Origin: Nocardioides sp. zg-1228 | GTDB taxonomy: Bacteria > Actinomycetota > Actinomycetes > Propionibacteriales > Nocardioidaceae | DNA: 64,000 nucleotides | Assembly (NCBI RefSeq): GCF_017086465.1 | Contig: NZ_CP070961.1 | Coordinates: 558,001-622,000 of the forward strand | Reading direction: 5' to 3' | Shown: piece after piece, positions 54,116 through 64,000 of the stretch | Layout: every line of letters begins with the position of its first letter | How positions within the stretch are numbered: the first letter of the stretch is position 1 | Made by a program: the position numbers and the translations under genes | The notes under the pieces: model-generated | The model's input: only the letters and a program-made list of their open reading frames with translations | Told to the model about the DNA's origin: nothing | The model's database searches: none

Positions 54116-54526
54116 ATGCGGATCTTCCGCACCGTCCTGGCGGCGCTGGTCGCCGCCCTGCTCGTCGCCGGCGTGCTCAGCACGGGCGCAAGCGCCGGGT
54201 CGGCGCCCAAGCGGATCATCGAGGAGGTCCCGCCGCGCACCAAGCAGGTCTCCTACAACGCCTTCAAGCTCAAGGGCACGGTCATGGAGCCGCAGGCTGA
54301 CGGCACCCTGCTGCCCTACGCCAACCAGAAGGTGAAGATCCTCAAGAAGAAGTGCGGCTCCTGCAAGTGGAAGACCGCCAAGAAGGTCAAGACCAACGAC
54401 AAGGGCGTCTTCAAGACCCGCATCTACGCCCCGGAGCGCGGCCGCTGGAAGTGGCGCTCCAAGGTCGACCGCTCCAACGGCTTCGGCAACACCAAGGGCA
54501 ACGTCTGGACGCTCTACTTCGACTGA
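54116..54526 (+). CDS. Small secreted protein of unknown function
   Basis: A 136-residue protein with a signal peptide (MRIFRTVLAALVAALLVAG..., cleavage likely after ASA near residue 27). The mature part is basic and predicted as a beta-rich, Ig-like module: VSYNAFKLKGTV, KVKILKKKCGSCKWKTAKK with two Cys, then TRIYAPERGRWKWRSKV. No family was recognised. The Lys/Trp-rich style resembles the N-terminal module of the GH16 protein at 28 kb, but similarity is only in composition. The ATG has GAGGGGGAA upstream. Confidence 0.7.
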   Translation: MRIFRTVLAALVAALLVAGVLSTGASAGSAPKRIIEEVPPRTKQVSYNAFKLKGTVMEPQADGTLLPYANQKVKILKKKCGSCKWKTAKKVKTNDKGVFKTRIYAPERGRWKWRSKVDRSNGFGNTKGNVWTLYFD

Positions 54527-54554
54527 GCGCCGCTCGCCCTCACCGGCCGAGCAC

Positions 54555-54584
54555 CACCTGGACGATCAGAGGATCGTCCAGGTG
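54555..54584. terminator. Bidirectional terminator hairpin at the end of korB
   Basis: A perfect 13-bp stem (CACCTGGACGATC and its complement) closes on a 4-base AGAG loop. The korB stop codon lies at the inner edge of the left arm. It serves both korB and the convergent small secreted protein gene. Confidence 0.75.
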
Positions 54585-55677
54585 TCGCCACCGCCGATCA
54601 GCCCCGCCAGACGAGCGGTGCGGTCGGCGGTGTCGCCGTTGGTGGCCTCCTCGACGGCGGCGGTGACCTGCGCGCGGGCCTGGTCGTCGTAGGTCGGGCG
54701 CTCCACCTGGCGGAAGATCCCGATGGGCGCCTGGTGGAGGTAGTCGGCGGCGGTCAGCCGGCTGATGGCGAACGCCGTCGACGGGTCGGGGCTGTGGGCG
54801 TCGTGCACGAGCAGGGCGTCCTCGCCGACGTCGGCGACCAGGGCGACCTTGACGCCACCGGTCTCGGGGTCGCGGACGACGCCCTTGGCGCCGCGGCCGT
54901 CCTCGAGCGGGGCGCCGAAGCGGATCGGCTCGCCGTGGACGAGCGGGATGATCGCGTCGGCCTTGGTGTCGGGCGACTTGATGGCGTCGAACGCGCCGTC
55001 GTTGAAGATCGGGCAGTTCTGGTAGATCTCGACCAGCGACGTGCCGCGGTGGGCCGCGGCCGCGGCCAGCACCGAGGTGAGGTGCTTGCGGTCGGAGTCG
55101 ATGGTGCGAGCCACGAACGTCGCCTCGGCGCCGAGTGCGAGCGACACCGGGTTGAACGGGTGGTCGACCGAGCCCATCGGTGTCGACTTGGTGACCTTGC
55201 CGGCCTCGGAGGTGGGGGAGTACTGGCCCTTGGTGAGGCCGTAGATCCGGTTGTTGAACAGCAGGATCGTCATGTTGACGTTGCGGCGCAGGGCGTGGAT
55301 CAGGTGGTTGCCGCCGATCGACAGCGCGTCGCCGTCGCCGGTGACGACCCACACCGAGAGGTCCTCGCGCGCGGTGGCGATGCCGGTCGCGATCGACGGC
55401 GCCCGGCCGTGGATCGAGTGCATGCCGTAGGTGTCGAGGTAGTAGGGGAAGCGCGAGGAGCAGCCGATGCCGGAGACGAAGACGATGTTCTCGCGGCGCA
55501 GGCCGAGGTCGGGCAGGAACGACTGGACGGCCTTGAGCACGGCGTAGTCGCCGCAGCCGGGGCACCAGCGCACCTCCTGGTCGGAGGTGAAGTCCTTGCC
55601 GGTCTGCGGGGCCCCGCTCGCGGGCACCGACTCGGTGCCGGAGCGGAAGGCGGGCAGGCCGAGGTCGGTCTGGCTGG

Positions 55678-55681
<4 letters not shown>
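54566..55681 (-). CDS. korB: 2-oxoacid:ferredoxin oxidoreductase beta subunit (likely 2-oxoglutarate)
   Basis: A 371-residue thiamine diphosphate-binding subunit. RWCPGCGDYAVL (about 39-50) and GIGCSSRFPYYLDTYGMHSIH are family signatures, and GDGDALSIGGNHLIHALRRN is the TPP-magnesium motif. With KorA it decarboxylates 2-oxoglutarate to succinyl-CoA and reduces ferredoxin. No ferredoxin gene is adjacent. The GTG at 55681 overlaps the korA stop, so the pair is translationally coupled. A pair like this near nuo is conserved in Streptomyces. Confidence 0.92.
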
Positions 55682-57621
<1,940 letters not shown>

Positions 57622-57810
57622 CTCTTGCCCTGCTTCCTACGTGTCGGGGAGTCCTCGCCCAACTGCCCACAGTAGTCGCGGATCGGGCGTTTTCCCGCCG
57701 CTCCCCACGTGATGGACGCCTCGTCGCCCTCCCCTCCGACGGGGGTGGACGAGCGCGGCGACTCGCCCGATCCGTGGGCAATGTGAGGCAGGTCAATAAA
57801 GTCATGTATG

Positions 57811-57839
57811 TTTCTCGACATTGCACACCGATCGAGAAA
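57811..57839. promoter_or_regulatory. Inverted repeat in the leader of the sulfate transporter operon
   Basis: TTTCTCGA and TCGAGAAA form perfect 8-base arms 13 bases apart, 14 bases before the sulfate-binding protein start. The flanking 57790-57812 is unusually AT-rich for this window (CAATAAAGTCATGTATGTTT) and includes TATGTT as a possible -10. This could be an operator or a leader hairpin for sulfur control. Confidence 0.4.
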
Positions 57840-57853
57840 GTCGAGCATCCCCC

Positions 57854-58900
57854 ATGCAGATCCGTTCACGTACCGCTCTCGCGGCCGCAGTCGGGGCCAC
57901 GTTGTCCGCACTGGCCCTGTCCGCCTGCGCCCCCGGTGGCGCCAGCAGCTCCGACGAGGATGCCGCTGAGACCATCCACATCGTCGGGTTCGCGGTCCCC
58001 GAGGCCGCCAACAAGGCCATCGCCGAGGAGTTCGCCAAGACGCCCGACGGCGAGGGCGTGGAGTTCCAGACCTCCTACGGTCCTTCGGGGGACCAGAGCC
58101 GCGCGGTCGCCGCCGGTCTCAAGGCCGACTACGTCCACATGTCGGTGCCCACCGACGTCACCCGCCTGGTCGACGAGGGCCTCGTGGCCGACGACTGGGA
58201 CGCGGGCGACAACAAGGGCGTCGTGTCCACCTCGGTCGTCGCGTTCGGCGTGCGCGACGGCAACCCCAAGAACATCAAGACGTGGGCCGACCTGGTCAAG
58301 CCCGGCGTCGAGATCGTGACCGCCAACCCCGCCTCGTCGGGCGCCGCGCGCTGGAACGCCCTCGCCGCCTACGGCCAGGTCATCAGCGACGGCGGCACCG
58401 ACGAGGAGGCCACCGCCTACGTCGACAAGTTCTTCAAGAACGTCGTCTCGCTCCCGGGCAGCGGCCGCGACGCCACCACGGCGTTCCTCGGCGGCACCGG
58501 TGACGTGCTCATGGCCTACGAGAACGAGGCCATCCTCGCCGCGCAGAACGACGAGGCCTTCGAGTACATCATCCCGGAGACCACGCTGAAGATCGAGAAC
58601 GCCGGCGCGATCCTGAAGGACGCCTCCGAGCCGTCGCAGGCGTGGCTGGACTTCGTCCTCTCCGACGAGGGACAGAGGCAGTTCGCCCTGACCGGGTTCC
58701 GCCCGCTCCGCGACGACGTCGACTACGGCGGCACCGTCGAGGGTGCGACGGACCCGTCCAACCCGTTCCCCGAGGTGCCCACCCTGCTGACGGTCGACGA
58801 GGACTTCGGTGGCTGGGACGAGGTGTCGACGAAGTTCTTCGACGAGGAGAACGGCATCATCTTCGAGGCCATCCTCAACGCCGGTCTCTCCCTCGAGTGA
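57854..58900 (+). CDS. Sulfate ABC transporter substrate-binding lipoprotein
   Basis: A 348-residue periplasmic-binding-type protein. The signal ends in a lipobox LSAC (Cys25). SYGPSGDQSRAV near residue 76, then TANPASSGAARWNALAAYG and FKNVVSLPGSGRDATTAF, align with CysP/Sbp sulfate-binding proteins. It captures sulfate (or thiosulfate) outside the membrane for CysTWA. The ATG at 57854 is chosen because it starts the signal peptide; an earlier ATG in frame adds polar residues. It is the first gene of a four-gene operon. Confidence 0.92.
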   Translation: MQIRSRTALAAAVGATLSALALSACAPGGASSSDEDAAETIHIVGFAVPEAANKAIAEEFAKTPDGEGVEFQTSYGPSGDQSRAVAAGLKADYVHMSVPTDVTRLVDEGLVADDWDAGDNKGVVSTSVVAFGVRDGNPKNIKTWADLVKPGVEIVTANPASSGAARWNALAAYGQVISDGGTDEEATAYVDKFFKNVVSLPGSGRDATTAFLGGTGDVLMAYENEAILAAQNDEAFEYIIPETTLKIENAGAILKDASEPSQAWLDFVLSDEGQRQFALTGFRPLRDDVDYGGTVEGATDPSNPFPEVPTLLTVDEDFGGWDEVSTKFFDEENGIIFEAILNAGLSLE

Positions 58901-58927
58901 CACCCCGGTCACCCCATCACCTCCACC

Positions 58928-59776
58928 ATGACCTCTCCTGAGATCGCAGCGGTCCGACCGGCGAGGGCTCCTCGCCGGTCGGGTCCGCGCTCCACGCTCA
59001 CGCGGTCGTCGGGTCTCGGGCTCGGCATCGCCATGATCTGGTTCAGCGCGCTGGTCCTGATCCCCCTGGCGGCGGTCGTCGTCACCGCCGTCGACGGCGG
59101 CTGGGACGTCTTCTGGGCGACCATCACCAACGGCCAGACCGCCGCCGCCATCAAGCTCACCGTCTTCACCGCCCTCGGCGTCACGGCCGTCAACGTCGTG
59201 ATGGGCCCGCTCATCGCCTGGGTGCTCGTGCGCGACCGGTTCTGGGGCAAGTCGGTGCTCGAGGTGATGATCGACATCCCCTTCGCGCTGCCGACCATCG
59301 TCGCCGGCCTGGTGCTGCTCTCGCTCTACGGCACCGACAGCCCGCTCGGCATCGACATCGCCAACCAGCGCCCGGCCGTCTTCCTCGCGTTCTTGTTCGT
59401 CACGCTGCCGTTCGTCGTGCGGATGGTGCAGCCGGTGCTCGAGGAGCTCGACCTCGACGTCGAGGAGGCCGCGGCGTCCCTCGGCGCGAGCCGGTTCACC
59501 ACGTTCCGCCGCATCATCCTGCCCAGCCTGACGCCGGCCATCACCGCCGGCGCCGCCCTGTCCTTCGCCCGCGGCGTCAGCGAGTACGGCTCGCTGGTGC
59601 TGCTGTCGGGCAACCTCCCGTTCAAGACCGAGGTCACCTCCGTGCGCATCCTCAGCAGCATCGAGAACGACAACGTCCCGGCGGCCGCGGCCGTCGCCAC
59701 GGTGCTGCTGGCGATCTCGCTCGCGGTGATCGTGCTCCTGGACCTGATCCAGAGGCGGGTGGCCGCACGTGGCTGA
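58928..59776 (+). CDS. cysT: Sulfate ABC transporter permease CysT
   Basis: A 282-residue permease with six helices after a 30-residue basic N-terminal tail. The EAA loop (VEEAAASLGASRFTTFRRIILPSL) contacts the ATPase. GVSEYGSLVLLSGNLPFKTEV is typical of CysT/CysU. It overlaps cysW by 8 bases. Confidence 0.94.
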   Translation: MTSPEIAAVRPARAPRRSGPRSTLTRSSGLGLGIAMIWFSALVLIPLAAVVVTAVDGGWDVFWATITNGQTAAAIKLTVFTALGVTAVNVVMGPLIAWVLVRDRFWGKSVLEVMIDIPFALPTIVAGLVLLSLYGTDSPLGIDIANQRPAVFLAFLFVTLPFVVRMVQPVLEELDLDVEEAAASLGASRFTTFRRIILPSLTPAITAGAALSFARGVSEYGSLVLLSGNLPFKTEVTSVRILSSIENDNVPAAAAVATVLLAISLAVIVLLDLIQRRVAARG

Positions 59777-60644
59777 CACCCTCGTCCACGACGTCGAGGC
59801 GGTCGTGCCGCCCGTCGAGGAGCGCCGCCGCCCCCCGCGCGTGCGCAAGACCCCGACGACCTACGTGCTGCGGCTCATCGTCACCGCCTACCTGTTCCTC
59901 CTGGTCGCCTGGCCGGTGTCGCTGGTCGTGACCCACACCTTCGCGAACGGGTGGGAGTCGATCGCCTCGCTGCTGTCCGACCCCGACATGGTGGTGGCGC
60001 TCCAGCTGAGCGCCTACGTCGCCGTGTGGTCGGTCGTGATCAACACGCTCTTCGGCGTGGGGATCTCGCTGCTGCTCGTGCGCCAGGAGTTCCCCGGCAA
60101 GCGACTGCTCAACTCGCTGCTCGACATCCCGCTCTCGGTGTCCCCGATCGTCGTCGGCCTCGCCCTCGTGCTGGTCTACGGCGGCCGCAACGGGTGGCTC
60201 GGGCCGACCCTCGCCGACTGGGGGTTCCAGGTCATCTTCTCGACGCCCGGCATCATCATGGCGACGACCTTCGTGGCGCTGCCGCTGATGATCCGCGAGC
60301 TCGTCCCCGTGCTCGAGGAGATCGGCACCGACCAGGAGCAGGCCGCCGAGAGCCTGGGGGCCAACGCCCTCCAGCGGTTCTGGCGGATCACCCTGCCGTC
60401 CATCAAGTGGGGCATCGTCTACGGCGTCGTGCTGACCCTGGCCCGCTCGCTCGGCGAGTTCGGTGCGGTCAAGGTCGTCTCGGGCAACGTCCTCGGGCAG
60501 ACCCGCACGGCCACCCTCGCGGTGGAGGAGAAGTACCTCAACTTCGACCAGCAGGGCGCCTACGCGACCGCCTTCCTGCTCGCGATGGTGTCGGTGGCCT
60601 GCATCGTCGTCGTCGCGATCATCCGTCCCAAGAACCGCCACTGA
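59769..60644 (+). CDS. cysW: Sulfate ABC transporter permease CysW
   Basis: A 291-residue permease with six helices. The EAA loop is [20 protein letters not shown], and [19 protein letters not shown] is the CysW signature. The GTG at 59769 lies inside the end of cysT, so the pair is translationally coupled. cysA follows after 56 bases. Confidence 0.94.
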   Translation: MADTLVHDVEAVVPPVEERRRPPRVRKTPTTYVLRLIVTAYLFLLVAWPVSLVVTHTFANGWESIASLLSDPDMVVALQLSAYVAVWSVVINTLFGVGISLLLVRQEFPGKRLLNSLLDIPLSVSPIVVGLALVLVYGGRNGWLGPTLADWGFQVIFSTPGIIMATTFVALPLMIRELVPVLEEIGTDQEQAAESLGANALQRFWRITLPSIKWGIVYGVVLTLARSLGEFGAVKVVSGNVLGQTRTATLAVEEKYLNFDQQGAYATAFLLAMVSVACIVVVAIIRPKNRH

Positions 60645-60700
60645 GCCGACCCGGCGACCACGTCCCGGCCACCCCCGAGCCACCAGAAAGGCATCACCCC

Positions 60701-61678
60701 ATGAGCATCGAAGTGTCAGGGCTGAACAAGAAGTTCGGCGACTTCGTCGCGCTCGACGACGTCAGCGTCACCATCCCGACCGGCCAGCTCACGGCGCTCC
60801 TCGGCCCCAGCGGCGGAGGCAAGTCGACCCTGCTGCGCATCATCGCCGGCCTGGAGAAGGCCGACACCGGCACGGTGAGCATCGCGGGCGTCGAGGCGAC
60901 CCACCTGCCCGCCCAGAAGCGCAACGTGGGCTTCGTCTTCCAGCACTACGCGGTCTTCAAGCACATGACCGTGGCCAAGAACGTCGCCTTCGGTCTCGAG
61001 ATCCGCAAGCGCCCGAAGGACGAGGTCGAGCACCGGGTGCGCGAGCTCCTCGAGCTGGTGCACCTCTCGCAGTTCTCGCACCGCCTCCCCTCGCAGCTCT
61101 CCGGCGGCCAGCGCCAGCGCATGGCCCTGGCCCGCGCCCTCGCGGTGGAGCCGTCGGTGCTGCTGCTCGACGAGCCGTTCGGCGCGCTCGACGCCAAGGT
61201 CCGCAAGGAGCTGCGCGACTGGCTGCGCCGTCTCCACGACGACGTGCACGTCACGACCGTCTTCGTCACCCACGACCAGGAGGAGGCGCTCGAGGTCGCC
61301 GACGAGATCGTGGTGATCAACGAGGGACGCGTCGAGCAGGTCGGCACCCCCGACCAGCTCTACGACGAGCCGGCCAACGACTTCGTGATGTCGTTCCTCG
61401 GCGAGGTCACCCACCTCGGCGGACTCTCGCTCCGGCCCCACGACATCGAGCTGGAGCGCACCCCGTCCCTGGCCGGCAGCGTGGAGGGGACGATCCACCG
61501 CCTGGTGCGCATCGGCTTCGAGGTCCGGCTGACCGTGCTCACCGTCGACGGCGACGAGGTGTCGGTCGTCGTGACCCGCGCCCACGCCCGCGCCCACGGC
61601 CTCGAGGAGGGGAGCACCGTCTGGCTCACCCCTGCGGCGGGCGCGACCGTGGTGCCGCGGATGGCGGCGGCCGTCTGA
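60701..61678 (+). CDS. cysA: Sulfate ABC transporter ATP-binding protein CysA
   Basis: A 325-residue ATPase. Walker A is GPSGGGKST (35-43), the signature [16 protein letters not shown], Walker [13 protein letters not shown], and the switch His is in [11 protein letters not shown] short C-terminal TOBE-like region follows, smaller than in enteric CysA. The ATG at 60701 follows AGAAAGG. It completes the sulfate importer. Confidence 0.94.
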   Translation: MSIEVSGLNKKFGDFVALDDVSVTIPTGQLTALLGPSGGGKSTLLRIIAGLEKADTGTVSIAGVEATHLPAQKRNVGFVFQHYAVFKHMTVAKNVAFGLEIRKRPKDEVEHRVRELLELVHLSQFSHRLPSQLSGGQRQRMALARALAVEPSVLLLDEPFGALDAKVRKELRDWLRRLHDDVHVTTVFVTHDQEEALEVADEIVVINEGRVEQVGTPDQLYDEPANDFVMSFLGEVTHLGGLSLRPHDIELERTPSLAGSVEGTIHRLVRIGFEVRLTVLTVDGDEVSVVVTRAHARAHGLEEGSTVWLTPAAGATVVPRMAAAV

Positions 61679-61728
61679 GCGTGCGGCGCGGCGGTGCCGG
61701 CGAAGCCGCGCGCGCCCGCTCGGCGGGT

Positions 61729-61734
61729 TAGCGT
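61729..61734 (+). promoter_or_regulatory. -10 box TAGCGT, leaderless type
   Basis: TAGCGT ends 6 bases before GTG 61741. Confidence 0.5.
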
Positions 61735-61740
61735 GCCCGG

Positions 61741-62394
61741 GTGGACCCCACGACGACCTCGGACGAGCTGTGGTCCGCCGTCGAGACCTTCGACGCCGAG
61801 GCCGCGGAGCTCGCGATCGCCCGGCTGCTCTGGGACGTGCCGCTCTCGGCCGCGGTGACCGGTGTCGTCCTCCCGTTCCTCGGGGAGGTCGGCGACCGGT
61901 GGGAGGCGGGCACCCTCTCGGTCGCCCACGAGCACTTCGTCAGCGACATGCTGCGACGCAAGCTCACCGCGCTCACCGCGGTGCCCCCGACGCCGGTGCT
62001 CCAGGACGCCTCCGCGGCCGCGCCGGTCGTCCTGCTCGCCTGCCCGCCGGGCGAGCGGCACGACATGGTGCTGCTGTGCGTCGCGCTGATGCTGCGCGAG
62101 CGGGGCGTACGCGCCAGGTTCCTCGGGGCGGACACGCCCGTGCCTGCCATCCGCACGGCGGCGCGTGCCGCGGGCGCCGACGCGGTCGTCCTCGCGGCGC
62201 GGCGCCCGACGACGTTCACCGCCCACGCGTCCGCGCTGCGCAGGCTCGCCGCCGACCACCCGGTCTACGCCGCCGGGCGCGGGGCCGACGCGCAGACCCT
62301 CGAGGAGATCGGCGCGCGACCCCTGCCCGCCGACCCGGTGCGCGCGGTCGTGGTGCTCGTCGGCGAGCTGTCCGAGCTCAGCGGTAGTTGGTGA
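61741..62394 (+). CDS. Stand-alone cobalamin-binding domain protein (CarH/LitR C-terminal type)
   Basis: A 217-residue protein with a four-helix B12-binding cap (about 8-80) and a Rossmann-like B12-binding domain (about 94-210). Trp54, Glu64 and His65 ([12 protein letters not shown]) keep the W-x9-EH spacing of CarH photoreceptors. GERH (His107) matches the lower-ligand position. The N-terminal MerR-type DNA-binding domain of CarH is absent. It could be a light- or B12-responsive partner protein, or a corrinoid carrier. The GTG at 61741 has a TAGCGT box. It overlaps yajQ by 17 bases tail to tail. Confidence 0.8.
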   Translation: MDPTTTSDELWSAVETFDAEAAELAIARLLWDVPLSAAVTGVVLPFLGEVGDRWEAGTLSVAHEHFVSDMLRRKLTALTAVPPTPVLQDASAAAPVVLLACPPGERHDMVLLCVALMLRERGVRARFLGADTPVPAIRTAARAAGADAVVLAARRPTTFTAHASALRRLAADHPVYAAGRGADAQTLEEIGARPLPADPVRAVVVLVGELSELSGSW

Positions 62395-62869
62395 ACTGCA
62401 CCGCGAAGTCGTAGTCCTGCGCCTTCACCAGCTGCTGCACGGCCTGGAGGTCGTCGCGCTTCTTCGACGACACGCGCAGCTCCTCGCCCTGCACCTGCGC
62501 CTTGACGCCCTTGGGGCCCTCGTCGCGGATCAGCTTGGAGATCTTCTTCGCGTCCTCGGAGGTGATGCCCTCCTTGAGCGCGATGTCGATCTTGGAGACC
62601 TGGCCCGACTGGCGCGGCTCGGAGGCGTCGAGGATCTTCAGGCTCTGGTTGCGCTTGATCAGCTTGTCCTGGAAGACGCTGAGCACCGCACTGGCCCGGT
62701 CGTCGGCGGAGGCGGTGATCTCGATGGCCTTCTCGCCCTTCCACTCGATGGAGGCGCCGGTGCCCTTGAAGTCGAACCGGGTGGCGATCTCGCGGGCCGC
62801 CTGGCTGAGCGCGTTGTCGACCTCCTGGCGGTCCAGCTTGCTCACGATGTCGAAGCTCGAGTCGGCCAT
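62378..62869 (-). CDS. yajQ: YajQ family nucleotide-binding protein
   Basis: A 163-residue protein of two ferredoxin-like domains. [21 protein letters not shown] is the classic start, [14 protein letters not shown] follows, and the end is [13 protein letters not shown]. Family members bind cyclic di-GMP or RNA; which applies here is unknown. The ATG at 62869 follows a purine-rich GGAGG. It is convergent with the B12-binding gene. Confidence 0.95.
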   Translation of the reverse strand: MADSSFDIVSKLDRQEVDNALSQAAREIATRFDFKGTGASIEWKGEKAIEITASADDRASAVLSVFQDKLIKRNQSLKILDASEPRQSGQVSKIDIALKEGITSEDAKKISKLIRDEGPKGVKAQVQGEELRVSSKKRDDLQAVQQLVKAQDYDFAVQFTNYR

Positions 62870-62952
62870 TGAGTGCCTCCTTGGGGGGCTCGCGCCGGGT
62901 GCCCCGGCGATTCGTTGTCATGTCCGTGCCTTGCTATTGTTCCGCACGCCCC

Positions 62953-63034
62953 GGCAGGTTGCCCGAGCGGCCAAAGGGAGCTGACTGTAAATCAGCCGGC
63001 ATTGCCTACAGAGGTTCGAATCCTCTACCTGCCA
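62953..63034 (+). tRNA. tRNA-Tyr (anticodon GTA)
   Basis: The sequence folds as a class II tRNA of 82 bases. The acceptor stem GGCAGGT pairs with ACCTGCC, the anticodon arm GCTGA-CTGTAAA-TCAGC has GTA at 62987-62989, a long variable arm follows, and the T arm is GAGG-TTCGAAT-CCTC. The discriminator is A and a full CCA is not encoded. TATTGT at 62935-62940 is a plausible -10 box 12 bases upstream. Confidence 0.96.
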
Positions 63035-63057
63035 CCGGACGGATCCCGATCCGGTCG

Positions 63058-63088
63058 CGAGACCCCCGCACCGCGTGCGGGGGTCTCG
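63058..63088 (+). terminator. Terminator hairpin after tRNA-Tyr
   Basis: A perfect 14-bp stem (CGAGACCCCCGCAC and its complement) with a CGC loop lies 23 bases after the tRNA. There is no U-tract, as is common in GC-rich genomes. Confidence 0.8.
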
Positions 63089-63122
63089 TGCGTTCGTGGG
63101 CGGGCGCTGCTTGACTGCCCGG

Positions 63123-64000
63123 GTGAGCACCCCGCCCGACGACGCCTGGCTCGACGCCGAGTGTCGCCGCCTGATCGACTTCGGCCGCCGCGCCGTGCAC
63201 CCCGGCGGGGGAGCCGCGTGGCTCGACGATGCCGGGGCGCCCGACCTCGCGCGGCCCGTGCACACCTGGATCACCGCCCGCACCGTCCACGTCCAGTGCC
63301 TCGGCACGGTGCTCGGCGTCGAGGGCGCGGACGCCGTGGCGGCCGGTGCGCTCGCCGGGCTGAACGGCGTGCTGCGCGACGCCGACCACGGTGGCTGGCA
63401 CGCCGCCGTCGGTCCCGACGGCAGGCCCGACGGCACCGGCAAGTCCTGCTATGCGCACGCCTTCGTGATGCTCGCCGCGTCGACCGCCGTCGTCGCTGGG
63501 CTGCCCGGGGCGGATCGGTTGCTCGACGAGGCGACCGGCGTCTTCGAGGAGCGCTTCTTCGACGACGACCTGGGCCGCGTGGTCGACGAGTGGGACCGCG
63601 CCTGGACCACCGTCGCGCCCTACCGCGGGCTCAACTCCACGATGCACGCGGTAGAGGCGATGCTCGCGGTCGGCGACGTCACCGGCGACGACGTGTGGCA
63701 CCGGCGCGCGGCCCGGCTGGCCGGCCTGGTGCTCGACCTGGCGCCGGCGCACGACGGCCGGCTCCCGGAGCACTTCGGTGCCGACTGGTCGGTGGACCTC
63801 GAGCTCAACCGCGACCGGCCCGGCGACCCGTTCAAGCCCTACGGCGCGACCGTCGGCCACGGACTCGAGTGGTCGCGGCTGCTGCTCCACCTCGAGGCGA
63901 CCCTGGGAGACGTCGCGCCGGCCGGTCTCCTCGACACCTCGCGCCTGCTCTTCGACCGGGCCGTCGCCGACGGCTGGCACGCCGACGGCGAGCCCGGCTT
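63123..64000 (+). CDS. AGE-family epimerase/isomerase, N-terminal part (3' end outside window)
   Basis: The frame is open from GTG 63123 to the window edge, 292 codons. The protein has the alpha/alpha-barrel pattern of N-acylglucosamine 2-epimerase-like sugar isomerases: TGKSCYAHAFVMLAAS, YRGLNSTMHAVEAML, LPEHFGADW and KPYGATVGHGLEWSRLLL, with the conserved Arg and His of the active site. It resembles the YihS-type aldose-ketose isomerases. The exact sugar is unknown. The end of the gene is not in the window. Confidence 0.85.
   Translation, partial: MSTPPDDAWLDAECRRLIDFGRRAVHPGGGAAWLDDAGAPDLARPVHTWITARTVHVQCLGTVLGVEGADAVAAGALAGLNGVLRDADHGGWHAAVGPDGRPDGTGKSCYAHAFVMLAASTAVVAGLPGADRLLDEATGVFEERFFDDDLGRVVDEWDRAWTTVAPYRGLNSTMHAVEAMLAVGDVTGDDVWHRRAARLAGLVLDLAPAHDGRLPEHFGADWSVDLELNRDRPGDPFKPYGATVGHGLEWSRLLLHLEATLGDVAPAGLLDTSRLLFDRAVADGWHADGEPG

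Noticed and set aside
62953..63034. tRNA-Tyr as an integration site for a genomic island
   Set aside because: No integrase and no repeated tRNA 3' end are visible in the flanking sequence within the window.
63006..63980. 324-codon minus-strand frame at the right edge
   Set aside because: The plus strand encodes a clear AGE-family sugar isomerase that runs off the window; the minus frame also runs into the tRNA and terminator.

Overview
The window reads as a continuous chromosomal stretch from a very GC-rich actinobacterium, most like Nocardioides or a relative. The grounds are codon use that is almost entirely G or C at third positions, many GTG starts, many TAnnnT boxes placed 6-7 bases before start codons (leaderless transcription), a menaquinone pathway, a rex-hemACD operon, and gene orders known from Streptomyces (rex-hemACD; nuoA-N followed by a polyprenyl synthase and korAB) and from mycobacteria (hemACDB, hemL-phosphatase-ccs, then the men genes). 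The genus is inferred, not proven. There is no phage, plasmid, CRISPR array or intact insertion sequence.

Layout. 1-3.4 kb: the end of an acyl-CoA synthetase, a small glutaredoxin, a luciferase-like monooxygenase and a frameshifted glycosyltransferase. 3.5-12 kb: rex and tetrapyrrole synthesis (hemA, hemC, fused cobA/hemD, hemB, then hemL), with a lytic transglycosylase-like gene between. 12-16.7 kb: system II cytochrome c maturation (phosphatase, ResA-like lipoprotein, ccdA, resB, ccsB). 16.6-24 kb: small membrane proteins, an AlkZ-like protein, an Eis-like acetyltransferase, menA, an MFS transporter, a nucleoside transporter and a DinB protein. 24-34 kb: menE-menC-menD, isochorismate synthase and menG, mixed with a secreted GH16 hydrolase, a metallo-hydrolase, a degenerate AMP-binding protein and an L,D-transpeptidase. 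34.3-51.4 kb: the complete 14-gene nuo operon (complex I) with a polyprenyl diphosphate synthase coupled to its end. 51.4-54.5 kb: a BKACE-like gene, an almost gene-free 0.8 kb stretch with large inverted repeats, rarD and a small secreted protein. 54.5-57.6 kb: korAB. 57.8-61.7 kb: a sulfate ABC importer. 61.7-64 kb: a stand-alone B12-binding protein, YajQ, tRNA-Tyr and the start of an AGE-family epimerase.

How it fits together. Most of the window builds one respiratory chain: heme, cytochrome c assembly, the menaquinone head group and tail, and NADH dehydrogenase. Rex, the NADH/NAD+ sensor encoded at 3.6 kb, has a candidate operator at its own promoter and a better one just upstream of nuoA, so NADH status probably tunes both heme supply and complex I.

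The most unusual signal is a family of tiny, translationally coupled ORFs at operon junctions. Four tandem 71-bp units lie between nuoI and nuoJ. Each unit is a complete 24-codon ORF plus stop, begins and ends on an ATGA stop/start overlap, and carries its own ribosome binding site. Related single units lie between nuoL and nuoM (also a 71-nt step) and between hemA and hemC (65-nt step).
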